A DNA stretch of 6,006 bases, from contig VGCB01000186.1 of the NCBI GenBank assembly GCA_016870235.1, forward strand, positions 1 to 6,006, in the 5' to 3' direction. The position numbers and the translations under genes were made by a program. Source of the stretch: Actinomycetota bacterium. Its GTDB lineage: Bacteria; Actinomycetota; Thermoleophilia; Gaiellales; Gaiellaceae. The notes beneath the pieces are model-generated. The model did not search any database. It was given only the letters and a program-made list of their open reading frames with translations, and was not told the DNA's origin. How positions within the stretch are numbered: position 1 is the stretch's first letter; each line of letters starts with the position of its first letter. Positions 4,366 to 6,006 of this stretch are shown here, piece by piece.

Positions 4366-4384
4366 GCGGGAACGACCAGGTCCT

Positions 4385-4891
4385 CTATAGGTAACTGTCG
4401 TCGTCGGCGCGGTCGATGGGGCCGATGCCGGCGACGACGGTCTCCTGCGAGCGCTCGTGGAGCCGCTCGCGGCCGCGGCGGACGGCGACGAGGAACTTGT
4501 CGAGGTTGACCTCGAGCGTCGAGAGGATCCCGTCGGCCCAGTCCTCCATCTCGAGCCGCGTCTCGCGGGCCTGCCGCTTCGCGTCCTCGACGATGTCCGC
4601 TGCCTGCCGCTCGGCGATCTTGACGATCTCGGTCTGGGAGGCCTCGCGGACGGCCTGCTCGCGCGCCTCGCCGATCAGGCGGTCGCACTCGCGCTTGGCC
4701 TCGGCGAGCATCTCCTGCCGCTCCTTGACGATCCAGCGCGCCTGCTTGATCTCCTCCGGGATCGTCGCGCGCATCTGGTCGAGGATGTCGTAGATCTCCT
4801 CGCGGTCGATGCGCACCTGATCGGTGAGCGGCACCGCCTTCGCGTTGTGCACGAGATTGTCGAGCTTGTCGATGAGCACGAGGACGTCCAT
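4385..4891 (-). CDS. SepIVA/DivIVA-like coiled-coil protein
   Basis: This is a 168-residue, highly charged, mostly helical protein without signal peptide or membrane segment. The N-terminus (1-45) has MDVLVLIDKLDNLVHNAKAV and the segment IDREEIYDILDQMRATIPEE. A long coiled coil rich in A, E, K and R runs from about 47 to 112. The end has DWADGILSTLEVNLDKFLVA followed by VRRGRERL. From memory this follows mycobacterial SepIVA (Rv2927c), a DivIVA-like septation factor, in the N-terminal VPMT/PRGDVLELIDDI region and the C-terminal GRGR region. That protein is about 245 residues, so this coiled coil is shorter. SepIVA also neighbours a DUF177 gene, as here. Automatic annotation may call it ATP synthase subunit B-like because of the helix composition. 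The start is ATG at 4891, 57 nt after coaD, with a weak ribosome site. Role in septum or envelope organisation is inferred. Confidence 0.8.
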   Translation of the reverse strand: MDVLVLIDKLDNLVHNAKAVPLTDQVRIDREEIYDILDQMRATIPEEIKQARWIVKERQEMLAEAKRECDRLIGEAREQAVREASQTEIVKIAERQAADIVEDAKRQARETRLEMEDWADGILSTLEVNLDKFLVAVRRGRERLHERSQETVVAGIGPIDRADDDSYL

Positions 4892-4925
4892 GCCCGGAAG
4901 TCTACGTCGCGGGGTCGGACGTCAG

Positions 4926-4943
4926 CGTCCGGAGACCCGGACG
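4926..4943 (-). other. Small hairpin after coaD
   Basis: In the 57-nt gap between coaD and the SepIVA-like gene, the minus strand reads CGTCCGG, loop GTCT, CCGGACG, a perfect 7-bp stem. No T-run follows, so an intrinsic terminator is unlikely. It may be a weak pause or processing site, or chance in GC-rich DNA. Confidence 0.35.
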
Positions 4944-4948
4944 AAACG

Positions 4949-5476
4949 TCATTCCGACGGGATCAGGGGTGCGCCGGGCCGGCCGTTCGGGAAGATCTCG
5001 CGGAAGCGGGCCGCGACGGCGGGCGGCACGAGCGTGTCGACCTTGCCCCCGAAGGCAGCGATCTCCTTGACGGCGCTCGAGGAGATGAAGCTGTACTCGG
5101 GGCTCGACATCACGTACATGGTCTCGATCTCCGGCGCGAGCATCTGGTTGAGCCGGTTCATCTGGAACTCCCACTCGAAGTCGGCGATGACGCGGAGGCC
5201 CTTGATCATCGTGCGGGCCGCGTGCCTGCGCGCGAACTCGACGACAAGCTCGCTGAAGACGTCCACGACCGCGTTCTCGATGCCGGCGAGCGCCTCCTCG
5301 AGGAAGCGCACGCGCTCCTCGACGGTGAACATCGTCTGCTTGTGGTGGGGCTCGCGGACGACACCGACGACGACCTTGTCGAACACGTGCGCCGCCCGGC
5401 TGATCACGTCGACGTGCCCGAACGTGACGGGGTCGAACGTGCCGGGGTTGATCGCGACGACGGGCTTGCGGCTCAT
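4949..5476 (-). CDS. coaD: Phosphopantetheine adenylyltransferase
   Basis: CoaD transfers AMP from ATP to 4'-phosphopantetheine, giving dephospho-CoA, the penultimate step of CoA synthesis in the cytoplasm. The 175-residue product has a nucleotidyltransferase fold. GTFDPVTFGH (12-21) contains the T/HxGH motif ending in H21. K46 lies in HHKQTMFTVEERV. IKGLRVIADFEWE (91-103) corresponds to the substrate-binding region, with K92 where E. coli has R88; mycobacterial CoaD also has K. YSFISSSAVKEIA (128-140) is the ATP-binding ISSS motif. Length is typical, with an extra GRPGAPLIPSE-type tail. The start is the ATG at 5476, which overlaps the rsmD stop as ATGA, implying translational coupling. The longer frame to 5650 is antisense-like low-complexity Arg/Gly sequence within rsmD and is rejected. 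Confidence 0.96.
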   Translation of the reverse strand: MSRKPVVAINPGTFDPVTFGHVDVISRAAHVFDKVVVGVVREPHHKQTMFTVEERVRFLEEALAGIENAVVDVFSELVVEFARRHAARTMIKGLRVIADFEWEFQMNRLNQMLAPEIETMYVMSSPEYSFISSSAVKEIAAFGGKVDTLVPPAVAARFREIFPNGRPGAPLIPSE

Positions 5477-6006
5477 GACGAATGCTCGGGGGAGAAGACC
5501 GTGAGTCGGGCGGAACCGTAGCGACGTGTCGTGCGCATGTGCAGCGGCAACCGGGGCTCGACGCGGCCGTCCGTCTCGACGACGACGGCACCTTCGTCCG
5601 CGACGACCGCGGGAAGCGCGCCGGCGAGCCGCGCCTCGAGCTCCTCCCACCGTTCGTAGGGTGCGTCGACGAGCACGAGGTCGTAGCGCCGGCCGGCCGT
5701 TGCCTCCTCGCGCAGGACGCCGATCGCGTCCCGCTGCAGGACGGGCGCGCCGGTGAGCCCGAGCTTCTCGAGGTTCTCCTTGATCGCGCGGCAGGCGGCG
5801 CGGTCGTCGTCGACGAAGACGCAGCGGCGGGCGCCGCGCGAGAGCGCCTCGAGGCCGAGCGCGCCGGAGCCCGCGAAGAGATCGAGGACGGCGGCGCCGT
5901 CGACGGGGCCGACGATGTTGAAGAGCGCCTCGCGGACGCGATCGCCGGTCGGCCGGGTGCGGTGGCCGCGCGGGGCCGCGATCCGGTGTCCCTTCCTCGT
6001 GCCGGC
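5473..6006 (-). CDS. rsmD: 16S rRNA (guanine(966)-N2)-methyltransferase RsmD, 5'-partial
   Basis: RsmD methylates G966 of 16S rRNA in the assembled small subunit using SAM. The reading frame is open to the window edge and gives 177 residues. The first visible ones, AGTRKGHRIAAPRGHRTRPT, correspond to the family's N-terminal region, so only a few residues are missing. Visible motifs are RPTGDRVREALFNI (18-31), the SAM-binding DLFAGSGALGLEALSRG (42-58), an acidic VFVDDD after the second strand, and the catalytic loop DLVLVDAPY (109-117). The family motif is usually (N/D)PPY/F, so DAPY lacks the first proline. The codon is GCA, one base from CCA. The stop TGA overlaps the coaD ATG. Family assignment is secure. 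Activity with the altered motif is open. Confidence 0.94.
   Translation of the reverse strand, partial: AGTRKGHRIAAPRGHRTRPTGDRVREALFNIVGPVDGAAVLDLFAGSGALGLEALSRGARRCVFVDDDRAACRAIKENLEKLGLTGAPVLQRDAIGVLREEATAGRRYDLVLVDAPYERWEELEARLAGALPAVVADEGAVVVETDGRVEPRLPLHMRTTRRYGSARLTVFSPEHSS

Larger units (their letters stand above)
3937..4372 (+). repeat. Composite palindromic repeat element, copy B2
   Basis: This is the second tandem copy, offset from B1 by about 388-394 bp depending on the landmark used. It has the same order of modules: GGATCCTGAAGCC box (3984-3996), mini-hairpin, TTCA hairpin, core of 73 nt (six shorter than in B1, mainly around CTGCAC), TGAA hairpin, mini-hairpin, GGCTTCAGGATCC box (4243-4255), right hairpin, AAACCAACACA tail and a terminal hairpin at 4326-4365. 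It is more worn than B1: the TTCA hairpin and the right hairpin each carry two mismatches. The element ends about a dozen bases before the stop codon of the SepIVA-like gene. Confidence 0.85.

Noticed and set aside
4949..5650. CoaD start at 5650 giving a 233-residue protein
   Set aside because: The added 58 residues overlap rsmD, are Arg/Gly-rich and have no family match. The ATG at 5476 fits the family length and overlaps the rsmD stop.

Overview
The window is GC-rich bacterial chromosome. It carries a compact housekeeping cluster in which every recognisable gene lies on the minus strand. In transcription order (high to low coordinates) these are rsmD (16S rRNA m2G966 methyltransferase, 5' end just outside the window), coaD (phosphopantetheine adenylyltransferase), a SepIVA/DivIVA-like coiled-coil gene, a YceD/DUF177 gene, a DapC/KAT-type PLP aminotransferase, rpmF (bL32) and plsX. 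The rsmD-coaD pair, the SepIVA-like gene and the KGL motif in CoaD resemble Actinobacteria. I infer a deep-branching, high-GC actinobacterium (Thermoleophilia would fit), from protein resemblance and gene order only.

Layout: 1-113 holds no gene I can support. 128-577 is one copy, in minus orientation, of a palindromic repeat element directly downstream of plsX. 591-3519 is plsX, rpmF, aminotransferase and yceD, tightly spaced on the minus strand. 3520-4372 holds two tandem plus-orientation copies of the same element, filling the whole gap between the coiled-coil gene and yceD. 4385-6006 is the coiled-coil gene, coaD and rsmD.

The genes serve core functions: rRNA modification and a ribosomal protein (rsmD, rpmF, possibly yceD), CoA synthesis (coaD), phospholipid precursor synthesis (plsX) and envelope or septum organisation (the SepIVA-like protein). 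The aminotransferase is the metabolic outsider, sitting between yceD and rpmF, which are commonly adjacent.

The most unusual content is the repeat element. Each copy is about 390-450 bp and is a palindrome built of smaller hairpins. Long GC-rich hairpins (up to 21 perfect base pairs) stand at both ends, with inverted GGATCCTGAAGCC boxes inside them, then small GGTTCCC hairpins. Two 10-bp hairpins, with stem CGCGTCTGGC and loops TTCA and TGAA, are reverse complements of each other and flank an asymmetric core of 73-79 nt. The outer stem sequences differ between hairpins but stay complementary within each hairpin. No transposase or other protein gene lies in the elements. They look like a non-autonomous, REP/BIME- or MITE-like family, and one copy appears to supply the translation start region of yceD. 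I do not recognise the family by name.
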